Shown here piece by piece: positions 11,018-23,230 of a DNA stretch of 64,000 bases (position 1 is its first letter; each line of letters starts with the position of its first letter). The DNA comes from Eretmocerus hayati. Its lineage: Eukaryota; Arthropoda; Insecta; Hymenoptera; Aphelinidae. The stretch is from positions 868,001 through 932,000 of the forward strand of contig CM056743.1 in the NCBI GenBank assembly GCA_029851415.1. The letters are read 5' to 3'. A program made the position numbers and the translations under genes. The notes beneath the pieces were generated by a model. The model had not been told where the DNA came from. It did no database searches and was given only the letters and a program-made list of their open reading frames with translations.

Positions 11018-11838
11018 CTTTCCCCCTCCCACTTCACTTTTTCCAAAAGTCTAACTTGGCGAGTATGGCCATCCTTTTCCCCTGCAAAATTCATCTGGAA
11101 TCAAAAATATGAATTTCAACTCTTGAGAGTCATGAGATCAGGGAAAACGTGTCGAGTAACTATTCAGCAAAGTTTAGCAAAATCCAAACGTGAAACGAAT
11201 GAAAAGAGAATGAAAAATATAAATTCCAACTCTTGAGAGTCGTGAGATCAAGAAAAGTATGTCGAGTAATTGTTTTGCAAAACCTGAACGTGAAACTTAT
11301 TGAAAAATATTGATTACATTACGATTTGATTATCGCTGTAATTTTGAATCAACTTGAGTCACTTACCATCTCGACTGATTCTCAAACTGGAGTGATCAAT
11401 GCTGAATCAAATTTTCTTGCCTTCGTTTTCTATTCATTGTCCTAGATAGATTACCATTTTCAATTTATTTAGTAAATAAAAGAGATGGTGAGTAACTCAA
11501 GTTGATTCAAAATTACAACGATAATCAAATCGTTATGTAATCAATATTTTTCAATAAGTTTCACGTTCAGGTTTTGCAAAACAATTACTCGACATACTTT
11601 TCTTGATCTCACGACTCTCAAGAGTTGGAATTTATATTTTTCATTCTCTTTTCATTCGTTTCACGTTTGGATTTTGCTAAACTTTGCTGAATAGTTACTC
11701 GACACGTTTTCCCTGATCTCATGACTCTCAAGAGTTGAAATTCATATTTTTGATTCCAGATGAATTTTGCAGGGGAAAAGGATGGCCATACTCGCCAAGT
11801 TAGACTTTTGGAAAAAGTGAAGTGGGAGGGGGAAAGAT
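11017..11838. repeat. 5' long inverted repeat of HH copy B
   Basis: Arms of about 375 bp flank a short AT-rich loop near 11430. The arms share variants not found in copy A, for example CAGCAAAGTTTAGCAAAATCC near both outer ends. Confidence 0.88.
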
Positions 11839-13778
11839 TTCAATACTTGGCTATGGTAATGATTGAATATTCTCAGACTGAAAAATATAAGCTGTAAATA
11901 ATAGCACGTGGGAAAACCCAAATAGTTTCCATGTTATCTCATCCATAAAAGTCATTCTCGCAATGGGCAGCAGTATACCAAGTTCCACGATGAATATTTT
12001 TTAAACATGAGCAGAGAAAAATGTGGAGCCGTACAACTTTGCTTTTTGATAGTAAGACTTGGAATTAGTTGATGAAATTTGACTTGAGTTGATGCAAAGA
12101 CTCCCAACTTTACTTGCCATGGTGCTTGCAAAAAAGGTTTTTAGGTGATGAAAGACTTCTGGATTGTGAAAATTCCCTACAAAATTTGGTTCAGCTGCTT
12201 TACAACAAGAAAGGATGCTAATTATCAAAGTATATCCAACTAACGGGTGATTAATGAATGAAACTTAGAATCATAGCAACACGTATGGCCCCCAACATGA
12301 TTTGAAAACCAAAAGCTAAATCACATTCCGACTTGGACATTGGTAACTTGAAAAAGATCAAGAAGTTGAAGTAACACATGCAAACTTATTTTGAGGAGGA
12401 TGGAGATTCAAAATAGCATTATCTAAGATGTACTTTGGCTCCAGATGAAATGATTCTCAAAGCACATCCAGTTTTTATTCATAGTACTTGACTGGACAAC
12501 CAAGAATTTTTTCAAGTTGGGCTTACCACTTCCCACCTAAAGCGTAAATGTGCTACTCTCTCTCTATCTCAATACCACTTTTGATGAAACAGATGAGCCC
12601 TGTAAAACTTTCTAGACCTATTAAGAAGTTAACCTATGCCAGCTACTCATCAATCAAGTCAATAGCGAGAATGTGAGTGGCGTGTCAAGACAGCAAAGAT
12701 CCATATACCATGAGAGTCTAGCTGAAACCATTGGAGAAGAGTATACCCAATGGGAGTATTCTATACAAAAATAGTTAGAGCAGCACTAGAGATCACTGCA
12801 CATATCACAACAATTGTTCTCAGATAGTCGTCAAAACACTGACCAGTCTCACAACTTCTAAATGTGAGAGGCGATCCCTCTTGTCATGGACACGAACAAG
12901 TTTTGGTGTGATCCAAAAAGTAGCAGGAAAGATATTTCATTGTTCGCAATCTAATTCTTCAACTAGATTAGATTATGAACACTCTTTTGGGATGCCCAAT
13001 TTGAAGCTTTAGAATTGGGTCTGTCTCAAGTATCAAGGCTACTTAGAGTCAATTTACTGCTAAAATTTAGATTAATGCTGGAACCCACACTTCCTTGAGA
13101 TCAAAAGGTAAATTCTCCAAATACATTTGAAGATTATTCTTGACACTGCACAACAGCGAGAATGATACAAATTGTTGGCCTTTGGTCCACTTTTCTTAAA
13201 TCACTCCAAACAAGAGAACACGCAGGTAATCCTATCCCTACTAGACCAACAATAACAATTGGCATAAATATCACATCAATCTTTGCCGTCTCGTGCTGGT
13301 TCAAAGTAAACACTGGCAACTGGCAAGGTATATATCGTCTGCCACAGTCTGCTCATATCTTTTCGTCGCTCGTTCACGCACACAAGGCTGATTCGCGTCA
13401 CACCGACGCAGTGTCGACTTCGAGATGAGTCGAAACTCGAAAAAGGTGGATGATGAAAAATTCTGTCCCGAGCGTCGAAATCGTCCGAGAGGGTTGTAAA
13501 ATTGCGAGTGCGGGTTTAGCAATGCAAAAGTACAGAACCGCGGAAGGTTTGCAAAATATCATTCAACACAATCAAAGCTTGCTGCCTGAGAGCTGCCAGT
13601 GCCCACTATTGCCCTCAAAGGTATAAATATGTTGACTTGAAAAAATGAGTGAGGTTAAAACGGACCAACTCAACGTATATAAGGCACGGTGGCCTTGCGT
13701 GCGCGCGCTGTCATTTTCATTCGAATCGAATTTTTTCTTTTTCTATACTCGCCAGCAAGGCGCTACCGCGCCTTTTGA
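11017..13778 (+). mobile_element. HH family copy B (full length, 2.76 kb)
   Basis: Starts TCTTTCCCCC after A and ends CCTTTTGA before T. Its 5' inverted repeat is 11017-11838. The body (11839-13650) aligns with 921-2870 of copy A and 57084-58870 of copy C through blocks such as ACTTGGCTATGGTAATGAT, GTGAGAGGCGATCCCTC and GACGCAGTGTCGACTTCGA. No coding frame is conserved among the copies. Confidence 0.75.
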
Positions 13779-13920
13779 TTCCGCATATATATTGACCGTG
13801 AGCAAAGCCTGAATGCAATAGTTGAGGGATCGGAAGATGTGTGCGAAAGCGTCATTCCGAAATCTCAGCTGTATAATAAGAGAATGAGTCAATTCTCATA
13901 GAATTTCAGTCGGGAATTTA

Positions 13921-14451
13921 CTACTCAATGGTGACAGGTAGAAGATCCAGATTATTTCTGCTGAATTTGGACACCCCCATGGATTCAATCTGATCTCGAG
14001 TTGAGGGAAGAATTACTTTATCCGGGCACCATACCACAGGACTAAGCCGAGTGTTTTCAGTGGTCGATAGATCGAGGAATATAGTGAGAATTGAATCTCC
14101 GATCCTCTGGCTGTGTAATCACAATTCTCGATGACGGAGAATTTTCATTTCATGTATGATGAATAAGGAAAGCATACCTTTCTTGTCAGCTTTTATCTGT
14201 GTCTTATACTTTTCTGCGAATCTTAACAACCGATTCAGATATTTCATGTGATAATGTGAAAAAATCTTGAGAGTCACAGCTTGATTCAGGAGTTCTTCTC
14301 CTGGTGAGTCCATATCCAAGGACAAGAAAGCAATGTACTTATCCGTATTATACTCGAGCAAACGGCTATCGTACTCCGGTTCGAACTCCCCAGCCATTAA
14401 GGTAGCGTACTCATTCAGAGAAAGTATATTCTGTGACAACCTTGAATCCAT
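13921..14451 (-). pseudogene. Unrecognised protein frame with one in-frame TGA
   Basis: The minus-strand frame opens at ATG 14451 in a strong start context (CACCATGG). It reads 110 sense codons, then TGA at 14119-14121, then 65 further sense codons to TAG at 13921. Composition looks protein-like: acidic N-terminal half (AGEFEPEYDSRLLEYNTDKY), then a basic helical stretch (LLRFAEKYKTQIKADKKG). A long open frame on both sides of one stop suggests a once-coding sequence with a nonsense change or a recoded stop. I recognise no domain, signal peptide or membrane segment. No neighbour explains it; HH copy B ends 140 bp away. It could be a transposon gene fragment or a host exon. Confidence 0.4.
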
Positions 14452-16074
14452 GGTGGTGACTCTTAGACTCTCGTTCTGATCCTAGAATAGAGGCAAATTC
14501 TGTATACTTTCCATCATAGATCATTTTCTTGAAGTACAACAACCGTCAAAATCAATGGATGAGGCATAATATCGAAAAACCAACGACTCCCCCAAGACGT
14601 TTTGTCGCACAAGAATTTCAAGGAAATATTCCCAAGTGGAGAACTTTTCCACGCCCTCTTCGTTCGGTCGTAGTCAACATTGGATATGCTTGTGCGATGT
14701 CGAGTATTACACGATATCTTGAGGAGGATAGAGGCAGAATGCGAGAAAAGTAAGATAAAGAGTGGCCCTGCAAATGAGCAGGACGAGTGTGGATATAGCG
14801 AGCGGGCGCCAGAAAGAACGGTCAAGTTGCACCTCTCAGATCCGAAACGATGGGACAGGGGCAGGCGAAGATCCCTTGCTATCCTGTCTACAACCTGCGG
14901 GACCGAGAGTTGCGACTTGTCCTCTCGAATTTCTCTGCCCCAGGCCGAAAAACTAGCAACACTACCGTCACTCTGGTGAAGAGGAATCGTGAAAACGGGC
15001 TGCGGAAGGAGACCTTACCACCCCAGAGATTACCACCCACTCGCAATATACATGAGACACATGCGCGCTCCAAATCCGCGCATGTGCTGATGAAATTTGT
15101 ATCACCAAGCGGAATAAATCAGAGGAAGCGTACTCGGATGCATACTTGGCGCAATATTCCCGCTTGCGGTCGTTCCATAATCCTTTGTCTGACCGCGTGT
15201 TTTCGTAAAGGCAACTGCCACTAACGAACTCGCATTCTTTGAAGAATTGAGAACAAAAACCTAGTGTTAATCTTCCACATCCACGAAAGTTTATTCAAAA
15301 ACCAGACGACTACCGCTTGCTGTTCATGACCACAGTCAAATTCTTAAATTTTTATTCTTGAACTACCTCCCCACTTATAACGAACATGCACAATTATGCG
15401 GTTGCGAGCTTAGGAAGGAAGCCGTAATATATTCATTTCAACATCAATTGAGTCGCGAATGAGCGAACCAGTGATAAAAATTCCCCAATGACCCCGATTT
15501 TCACACCGATTCTACGGAATATGCATTTCTCTTTGAATTTCTTGACCCAACATCATTGTCCATCCAGCAGCTGCGGCAATCAGTCAGACAAATCGGTAAG
15601 AACCGAAAATAGTTGATAGCGCTGCATCCGGAAAACTAGTAACCTAATTCCATTATATTCATCCGAAACAAGGCGCTAGACCTTTTGTTCATCACCAACT
15701 GCTTGATGTGTCCTCGACGAAAAGTGACAGAATGACTTTTGAATCTTAGTCTATGACCAAATGAATCCACAAGAGTATTGTGAGCTTCAAAAATCAGAGC
15801 CTGTGTCAGCTCCAGGAATGTGCGAGTACAAAGGTTCGAGCTCACTCTTGGACTGAGGGAATGCCTCTCGATTGCATTTTTATGACCAACTCTAGAAAAA
15901 CAGCTACGTCTTTGTGCTCGCACGATCCCGCCAGCTCTGCTCCGAGATTGTTGTACCGTTCGAGATGACGCGTCCATACACACATCTTTTTTTCGTCGAT
16001 CACATTGTTTTCCGTGCGTATCAATTACAATCATACTCATATTATTTTCAAACATATGCAATGCAAATTCTACA
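14452..16074. other. Unassigned region
   Basis: No recognised gene or repeat. A 148-codon minus-strand frame (15636-16082) runs to the edge of the GTTACGTAAC array; it is rich in R, S and H with no known motif and I do not call it. Short plus frames at 14529-15224 overlap one another in different phases and look like chance. Confidence 0.4.
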
Positions 16075-16090
16075 TGTAACAACTCCTCGC

Positions 16091-16200
16091 GTTACGTAAC
16101 GCACCGGACCATCACGTAACGCTGCCTTGCGATGCGTAACGCAACTCTGCGTTACGTAACGTAGCCTCGCAATACGTAACGCTACCTACCGTTACGGAAC
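16091..16200. promoter_or_regulatory. Six-unit, exactly 20-bp-spaced array of GTTACGTAAC boxes
   Basis: Ten-base boxes at 16091, 16111, 16131, 16151, 16171 and 16191 are separated by exactly ten-base spacers. The first and fourth are the perfect palindrome GTTACGTAAC; the others keep CGTAAC, or GGAAC in the last. TTACGTAA is the classical PAR/E4BP4-type bZIP site (Pdp1/Vrille in flies). A TATA box lies 58 bp downstream. Confidence 0.75.
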
Positions 16201-16257
16201 GGCGCTTGCCTTTACATTACACGAGTAACGCTTCTTATCGTTACCACTCACACCGCC

Positions 16258-16265
16258 TATATAAA
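16258..16265 (+). promoter_or_regulatory. TATA box TATATAAA
   Basis: A consensus TATA box directly downstream of the bZIP-like box array, with CA-containing candidate start sites about 30 bp further on. Function is inferred from position only. Confidence 0.5.
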
Positions 16266-16626
16266 CCCAAGCTGTCCAAGCTTTAGACACAGTCTACTTC
16301 CAAACCGTCGTCGCGACGCATACTCCACGACATTTGGCCCAGCCGTGGCCACGCTACTCCAATACTCCGACGTACTCCTGGTGCCATCAGGAACGTCGTC
16401 ACCGCGACCTAGTGACACATTCAGACTCGTAATCAGTGTTTCACACTTTCGTTCCTGTGTCATATTTGTGTTAAAATATTGTGTGTGAATTCACTCAACC
16501 TCAACTTCATCGACCTCATCCGTACCACGAACCTCAACATCGTAATCGTCCGAGTTGTGCCAAACGTGACCAGTGACGAAGGATCCCTAGAGGCACCATC
16601 AACGCCCCCTTTTTTATCAAAATGTA

Positions 16627-16644
16627 TGTATGGGTGTGTGTGTT

Positions 16645-16692
<48 letters not shown>

Positions 16693-16711
16693 AGTGTGTG
16701 TGTGTGTGAAG
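16627..16711. repeat. (GT)n microsatellite
   Basis: About 85 bp of GT repeats with a few interruptions. It produces the low-complexity frames seen on both strands here. Confidence 0.95.
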
Positions 16712-17777
16712 ACATTATCAATTAACTTAAGATTGACATTCAAGTTTAGTCGATTGACATTCAAGTTTAGTTTATTCAAATTTAGAACTTTCAAGTCCCG
16801 AGTATCACTCTAAAAACTAACTCAAATTACATATTTCAACAAGCAATCATCAACAATATTCAAAACGTGATATCGTGTCTTCGATCACGCACAAATCAAT
16901 TTTTCCGCAACCATATTCAATTATTGGATTTTTGCTTTGCGTGTGTTTTCATCATTGTATGATTAACCATTTACTGATTTTCGTGTGTGGGTCATGCATA
17001 AGGAAGAGGAATAATCGAACCGTCTTTTGCAACATATCATAGCACGCAATCAATATTACCTCAAAGATGATTGATATGATGATCAGGTGACAATATTTCA
17101 GACAAATTTAGTTGAGGGCTTATTTTGGTATTGTATGCGCCTTCTGAAGGGATCAACATGGTAACCCCACTAGGTCCCGTGATCCTGCACCACCTCCACT
17201 ATCTCATTATCACATCCTCCAAAATCAAGAATTAAAGCGGAGCCCTTCGGTCCCGCCTTCCATCCGCGAGATTCACGTCACATCAGGCCCACGATTATTG
17301 GTCGAGGGTATGGCCACCCAAAAGTCTTTACGAGCCCCAAAAGAGCCTCTCGCACGGGCAGGAAAAGACTCAGAGTCAGTCGAGTGGTAGATTCTCCAGA
17401 GCAAGAACCAGACACCCAGAACCAGAGATATCATTTTTTCAAATTCAGAGTGACAACAGAAGCGTTCCTAGTCGGACAGAATTATTCCAAGTTGACATTC
17501 ATTCCAAGTCAAGTTTCTCACTTTTATTCCAACACTGTGATTCCGAATTTCGAGATTCAGTTCCAAGTTCCGGAACTCTTGATTCAAGCCTCCACAACTC
17601 GTGCATGCTCCTGTTTGACCTCCAAGTCCGTGCCACTTCAACATCATCGAATTTTTCTCAAACGAAATTCGGATAACCCTTGTACCACGCGGCGCTAGGG
17701 ATTCTATAAAATAAAGTGACGCACGACCAGTAACAACGGAAAGTAAGTCTTTTCCGTTCAAACATCATAACCTTACA

Positions 17778-18581
17778 ATATCGCGTTTCTCGACCAAATT
17801 GTTTGCTTCCATGAATTACGATCCCGAGCCCTTGGAGGAAACTCTAGGGTCGAAAGATAAATTATTGAGCGTAAAACGTCACTCAATTGCTGCATCTGAT
17901 GTAACACTTGAATATAAACATCGATCAAACACAAGGAATTCTGATGGGAGCTGTCTGGCCTCAAAAATTTTTACGGAATTTTGTATACTGGCGAAATGTT
18001 TTGCGTGGCTCGGCTTATAGAAGTTCCTGAAGAGGGTATTAGTTTCTCAAAATGCTCTGGAAATGGAGTGGTAGAATGTTGAATATTGCGTTCTGTTACG
18101 TTAAATTGTGGAAATGCAACACTTTTCTTTTGAATATTGTTTTTGGAGAGTTTCATTTTTTTGATTTTGCTCATTCTACTCAACAGGAGTACAACTTCAC
18201 TATACTAAGCCATTGGATATGTATCCGCTCTTTGGCGTTGGTTGAAACTCAAAAAAGGCCTCATCAATACAGCCCGTAGCTCACAACGAAGGGCGCGAGA
18301 AACCCTCCACGTAGATACGAATTGATATAGATCATCAACTCCTATGATGATCGTGCCAAAACTTCGAAAACGAAGTTGTACCCCCTTGGAAAAGAGGAAT
18401 AAAATGTTGAAACTCCGAGAATTCAGAAACGACTCTTGCATAGAAACTTGTAACATTTTCAAAAATCAGTCAAACAAAATGTAGGCTCGAAAAATCCTCC
18501 CAATTGACTTTCCACAGCATATTAGTAACTGATGCGCCTCTCAAAACTCACACAAACCGAGTCGTCCGAGGCATTACACTA
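17778..18581. other. Unassigned region
   Basis: No gene or structured repeat recognised. The frames at 17773-18462 overlap on both strands without domain-like content. Confidence 0.4.
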
Positions 18582-20797
18582 GTATATGAGTAGTTCCGCG
18601 CGAAAGAGACCTACGAATAAGGGTCATGTCTTACATTTTTTTCTTGACTCTCTCATTCGATTCTCTGGTACAAAATATAAACTTTTAACTACCTATGGGG
18701 GCCCAAAAAATTTTTCCAGGTACCTTCAACGTACAATACTTTGTTCTTTTGAATTATTTTCGACAAAAAAGTTTGGGTATTTTTTTCAATAAAATAAATT
18801 TTTCTCGAATTCGTTCATAGATAAAGAAATGCGGTTTGCGGCATTCGAAAGGTCTTCAAAAAACCTATCGAAATCGGTCTTGAAAAGTTGATTTTGATGT
18901 CTTGAGTGGTTTTATCGGGCAAAAGAGTGAAAAATATAGAAGGTTAAATTTCTCGGAGACCTAATTTTTTAAATCTTGAAAATTTGATATTTCATGATAA
19001 ATGTTGGTTTTTCTTCCAGAAAAAAAATGGTCCCGAATCTTTTTTTTGCGTTCTAACGCCGATTTCTGCCAATCATCACGAATCCATTTTCCAGGCTTTG
19101 GAAATCGTCGGTTTTCTGCGCATGCGCAGAAATTTGGATCCTTGGAACCAATTTCATTGGAAAGCTAAAAAAATCCCTTCAGAATAACTACCTGCCAAAG
19201 TCAGTTCCATGCATTTGGGGCAGAGTTGCAACGTTGAAAAGACCACTGAATCTTGATAGTTCCTCAGAGGTGGCAGCAGTAAGGAAAATCTACGCCTGCC
19301 CCCGTTCGATGGCGTGCATCGACGTGCCGCACTCGAGCTGGGGATTCATCTTTCATACGTTGTAGATACGGTTCAAATGCATGAAACTGACTTCGGCAGG
19401 TGGTCATTTTGAAAGGAAATTTCCTTGTCTTTCCAATGAAATTGGTTTCAAGGATCCAAATCTCTGCGCATGCGCAGAAAACCGACCATTTCCAAAAGCC
19501 TGGAAAATGAATTCGTGATAATTGGCAAAAGTTGGCGCTAGAACGCAAAAAAGGAATTCGGAACTTTTTTCTTCTGAAAGAACACTAAATTTTACATAAA
19601 TATCACATTTTCAAGGTTTTAAAAAATTGGGGTTTCGAGAAATTTAATCTTCCATGTTTTTCACTCTTTTGCGCGATAATACCACCCAAGACATCAAAAT
19701 CAACTCTACAAGACTTATTTCGGTAAGTTGTTTGAAGAACTTTCGAATGCCGCAAACCGCATCTCTGTATCTATGAACGAACTTGAGAAAAATTCATTTC
19801 ATTAAAAGATTCGTGTGCGTTTGAGAAACGCGTAAGGAACGGAGTTCCAAAATTCGCCTGGATAAGATGTGTGGAAATGTCAATAAAGTCGAAAACTTTG
19901 ATCGACTTCAAACTAAGCTCTTGAATGCCATCATATAACAATACCGATAAAGGTGCACCAGTAAACCCCTCAATGATTGAGATAGTTTGCATCATTTTTC
20001 CAAGTATTAAGCACTATTATGTAAAATGGCGAGTCCTTGGCCTTGGGTAGGCTCTTAAGGAGGTTATGGTGGGGACATAAAAAGCTTCTTTTGAATCTGA
20101 ATCCTCACTACTTAATTAAGGTTCACAAAATGCGTCAGAGCTGATTGAATAAGAACAGAACTTTATTGGGATTTACTGAATCGTTGGATTTGAGATGTCA
20201 CAATGAAACTTCGTACCTGTTGGATATGGAAGCAATATTTTATTCATTCAGACTTCCAATTTCGCCCACAGGAACACATAGATATGACATTCATCATTGT
20301 ATATCTAGCAATACTATCAACAACAATCGAATAGTGTTGCATGCATTCAGACGGTAGACCATAGCTGACGATAGCAGACGGATTTCGGCATTCGGCATCT
20401 GATGATGCGATATGCTGATGAGAATGAGTATGCGCGGTTGCTTAGCGCAAGCAGTATACCTATATCGCAGAAGGGTCGCTTTTTCGTTGCATTGTGTGGC
20501 GAGTTGCATCAAATTTCGTTCCACGGGTCCGTGTCGGTCAGCTGATTGCACGCGATTTTACTCCTCAGACAAGCGTAAAGGAACTCCGTTCCAAAAAATA
20601 CCCAAACATTTTTGTTGAAAATGATTCAAAAGAACAAAATAGTGTACTTGAAGGTACCTGGAAAATTTCTTTGGAGCCCCATAGGTAGTTGAAAGTTCAT
20701 ATTTTGTACCATAGAATCGAATAAAAAAGTTAAGAAAAAAATTTAAGACATGACCCTTTCTCGTAGGTCTCTTTCGCGCGGAACTACTCGTGTATTA
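18582..20797. mobile_element. 2.2 kb foldback element with a secondary insertion
   Basis: The left arm from GAGTAGTTCCGCGCGAAAGA (18588) is mirrored by TCTTTCGCGCGGAACTACTC ending at about 20790. The inner arms pair CGTTCATAGATAAAGAAATG (about 18812) with CTATGAACGAACTTGAG near 19771, and the central stem carries CGCATGCGCAGAAA. The right arm is split at 19809-20592. A single-arm relative sits at about 45955-46010. Confidence 0.8.
19809..20592. mobile_element. ~785-bp insertion inside the foldback right arm
   Basis: Right-arm sequence stops after CATTAAAA and resumes at AAAAAATACCCAAAC, while the left arm is continuous there. Near its two ends the insert has GGAACGGAGTTCC and its complement GGAACTCCGTTCC, suggesting inverted termini. 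No gene is seen in it. Confidence 0.6.
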
Positions 20798-21299
20798 GAT
20801 GACGATAAGATCAATTACTGGGACCTCAAACTATGTGCGATGAAACGATCGTACAAATGAAACCATGGAGTGATATAAGAGACTTCTGATATTGCTTGCT
20901 CTCTCGGGGGCCACCAGTTTCTCATACGATATTCTCCGCAAACAAACATTTGGCCACTAGGAGAGGACGACGGCCAAACAATTAAAGCGGAATTAGAGAA
21001 CTTCTAATTGCACGCTTACTTCCGATCTCTCAATCATTCAGAGGCATTCCCAAGGAGCACACGTCTGCACCCAGAAAGTAAACGTTAGACGAGCATTCAA
21101 AGGGGGGAAGAAGAATTACTAAGGCACAGAATTATTGACGCAGCATCAATGTGTATCGCGCGCGACAAGGGAATAATAGCCGAAAAATCAAAGTAGATGA
21201 CTCAGAACTCGCAATCGATTGAATTAATCGATAATCGGGGAAATTTTTCGCCGACTCCCGCAGCCTGGTACACGAGAGCTACGAATTCGACATGAGAAT

Positions 21300-23230
21300 G
21301 TCGAAAATAGATGCCTGAATTCTTGCCGCCCCCTTCGGCGAATGCAAACAACCCCCGTTCGGGGCTTGGAAATTGGGATATTTCACAGCGTGGCTCCGGA
21401 TGGCTGATGCACGATTATCGCTGCTATTTCAATTCCGGGACGTCCAGAATAGATGCCTGAATTCTTTCCGGCCTCATAGGCGAATGAAAAATACCCCAAT
21501 CCGAAGGTCTAGAATTGAAAAACTTCACAGCGTAGCTACGAAAGGCCGATGCACGATTATCGCTGCCATTTCAACTCCGAGACTTCCGAAATATATGCCT
21601 AAATTTTCGCCGCTCCCAAAGCCGAATGCAAACAACCCCTACTCGAGGGTAGAAAATTCGAAAAATCCACAGCGTGGCTCCGGATGGCCGGTGCACGATT
21701 AACGCTGCGATTTCGAATCCAGGATGTCAGGAAAGATGCCTTTATCTTTGCCGGCCCCATTAAGGAAACGTAAAAAACCTATATTCGAGGGTCCAAATTC
21801 GGAAAAATCCATAGCGTGGCTCTGAAGGGCTGGCACACGATTAGCGCTGCTGATTTCGACTACAAGACGTCAAAAATGTATGTCTGAATTCCTGGCGGCC
21901 CCAGTGGCGAATAGAAACAGCCCCTATCCGAGGGTTGAAAATTGGAGAAATCCACAGCGTAGGTCCGGATGGCCGGTGCCTAATTTTCACTGCGAATTTG
22001 ACTTCAGGAAATCGATAAAAGATGCCTGAATTCCTCCGTCCCCATTGGCAAATGCGAACAACCCCTTCCCAATTGGAAAACCACAGCGTGTCTCCAGATG
22101 GTCGGTGCACGATCATCGCTGTCATTTTGACTCAAAATTGATGCCTGGGTAGTCGCCGCATCCATTGCCGAATTCGAACAAACTCTAATCGAGAGTTGGA
22201 AATTGGAGAAATTCTTGGCGTGACCCCGGATGGTCGGTGAGCGATTATCCCTCCGGTTCCGACTCCAAGGCGTTGGAAATAGATGCCTGAATCTTTGCTG
22301 ACCCAGTCGAAAAATGCAAACTATCCTCACTCAAGGGTCGAAATAGTATATTACGCACCTGCGTCTGCGAGGGGCCGAAAGTGACACATTGCGGCCCGGG
22401 TGAGTTGCCGCACGAGCCGCCAGGCGAGGGCGGCATACCCGTGGCCGCAACGGGTTGCTTTCGTCCCGAGGTGCGTATAGTTCTTTTCAGTACACTTTCA
22501 TCGAAATTCTATGGTTTTCGACACGATTTCGGGGCAAAATCCCGCACCGCCGTACAGGTTAGAAAACGTCGGAGCATGCATTGTAGCAGACCGAGGGCGC
22601 AGCCCGATGCGCATGCTCAGTCGTTTTCTGCCCTGGGCGGCAATGCGGGATTTTCTGCCCCGGCATCGGGGCGGAAACCACAGGCTTTCGATGCAAGTGT
22701 ACTGAAAATTGAATGAATTCGTAGCGTCACTCTGGATCGCCGGTGCACTATTATCGCTCCGACTTCGACTTTCTCAGGAAAAGATGCCTGCATTTCTGCC
22801 ATTCCCAATGGTGGATGCGAACATCCCCCTTTCAATATTTGAAAAAATCGCAGTCACTTCGGCTTGCCGGGGCACGACCATCACTCCGATTTTGATTCTG
22901 TAGCGTGAAAAATAAAAGCATGGATTCTGGCCAACATGCGAACCACACCCATGTGAGGGTTGAGAATTGAAGAAATTCGCAGCATCACCCTGAATAACTT
23001 GGCAGGTCATCCAAGAATGCTGCGGTTCATATGACTCTGAAGTTCCAATCGATTATCTTAATCAAAAGTCGAAAAATTTTTTTTTCTCAATTCGAACCTT
23101 TGTTCCAAAATTTCTCATCGCATATCGCTTTCTAGTGACGGAAGAGTGCCTGAATTTTTTGCAGCCCCCCGGTGAACGCGAACAACCTCTAATCGAGGGT
23201 TGAAATTCAAAAATATTCGTGGATCAGGCT
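21300..23230. repeat. Degenerate 142-bp tandem satellite
   Basis: The landmark ATGCCTGAATT recurs at 21310, 21452, 21594, 21735, 21880, 22022, 22141, 22282, 22783 and later, mostly 141-145 bp apart. Units share CACAGCGTGGCTCCGGATGG and CACGATTATCGCTGC. A 359-bp MITE explains the gap between 22282 and 22783. Units are 70-85% alike by eye, so the array is old. Confidence 0.88.
22335..22712. mobile_element. GC-rich double-hairpin MITE inserted in the satellite
   Basis: Two adjacent hairpins: ACGCACCT...AGGTGCGT (about 22345-22475), and TTCAGTACACTT(T)CATCGAAA mirrored by TTTCGATGCAAGTGTACTGAA (22490-22705). Much GC-richer than its surroundings. A second, rearranged copy lies at 47500-50905 in the opposite sense. 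Confidence 0.75.

Larger units (their letters stand above)
16075..17777 (+). mobile_element. Possible long LTR or LTR-like promoter unit
   Basis: Starts TGTAAC and could end CTTACA (TGTAA/TTACA ends). Inside are a TATA box at 16258-16265, a (GT)n run and an AATAAA near 17711, the order expected of an LTR. I find no target duplication and no primer-binding site after 17777, so the right edge is a guess. A frame starting ATGGCCACCCAAAAG at 17311 soon meets stops. Confidence 0.3.

Noticed and set aside
15636..16082. 148-codon minus-strand frame
   Set aside because: No recognisable motif, overlapping plus-strand frames of similar quality, and the start lies at the edge of the GTTACGTAAC array. 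Too weak to call.
16534..16813. Frames encoding VCVCV/THTHT repeats
   Set aside because: Direct translation of the (GT)n microsatellite; no coding signal.
16075..17777. Confident LTR call
   Set aside because: TATA box and AATAAA are in LTR order, but there is no target duplication, second copy or primer-binding site to support the right edge.
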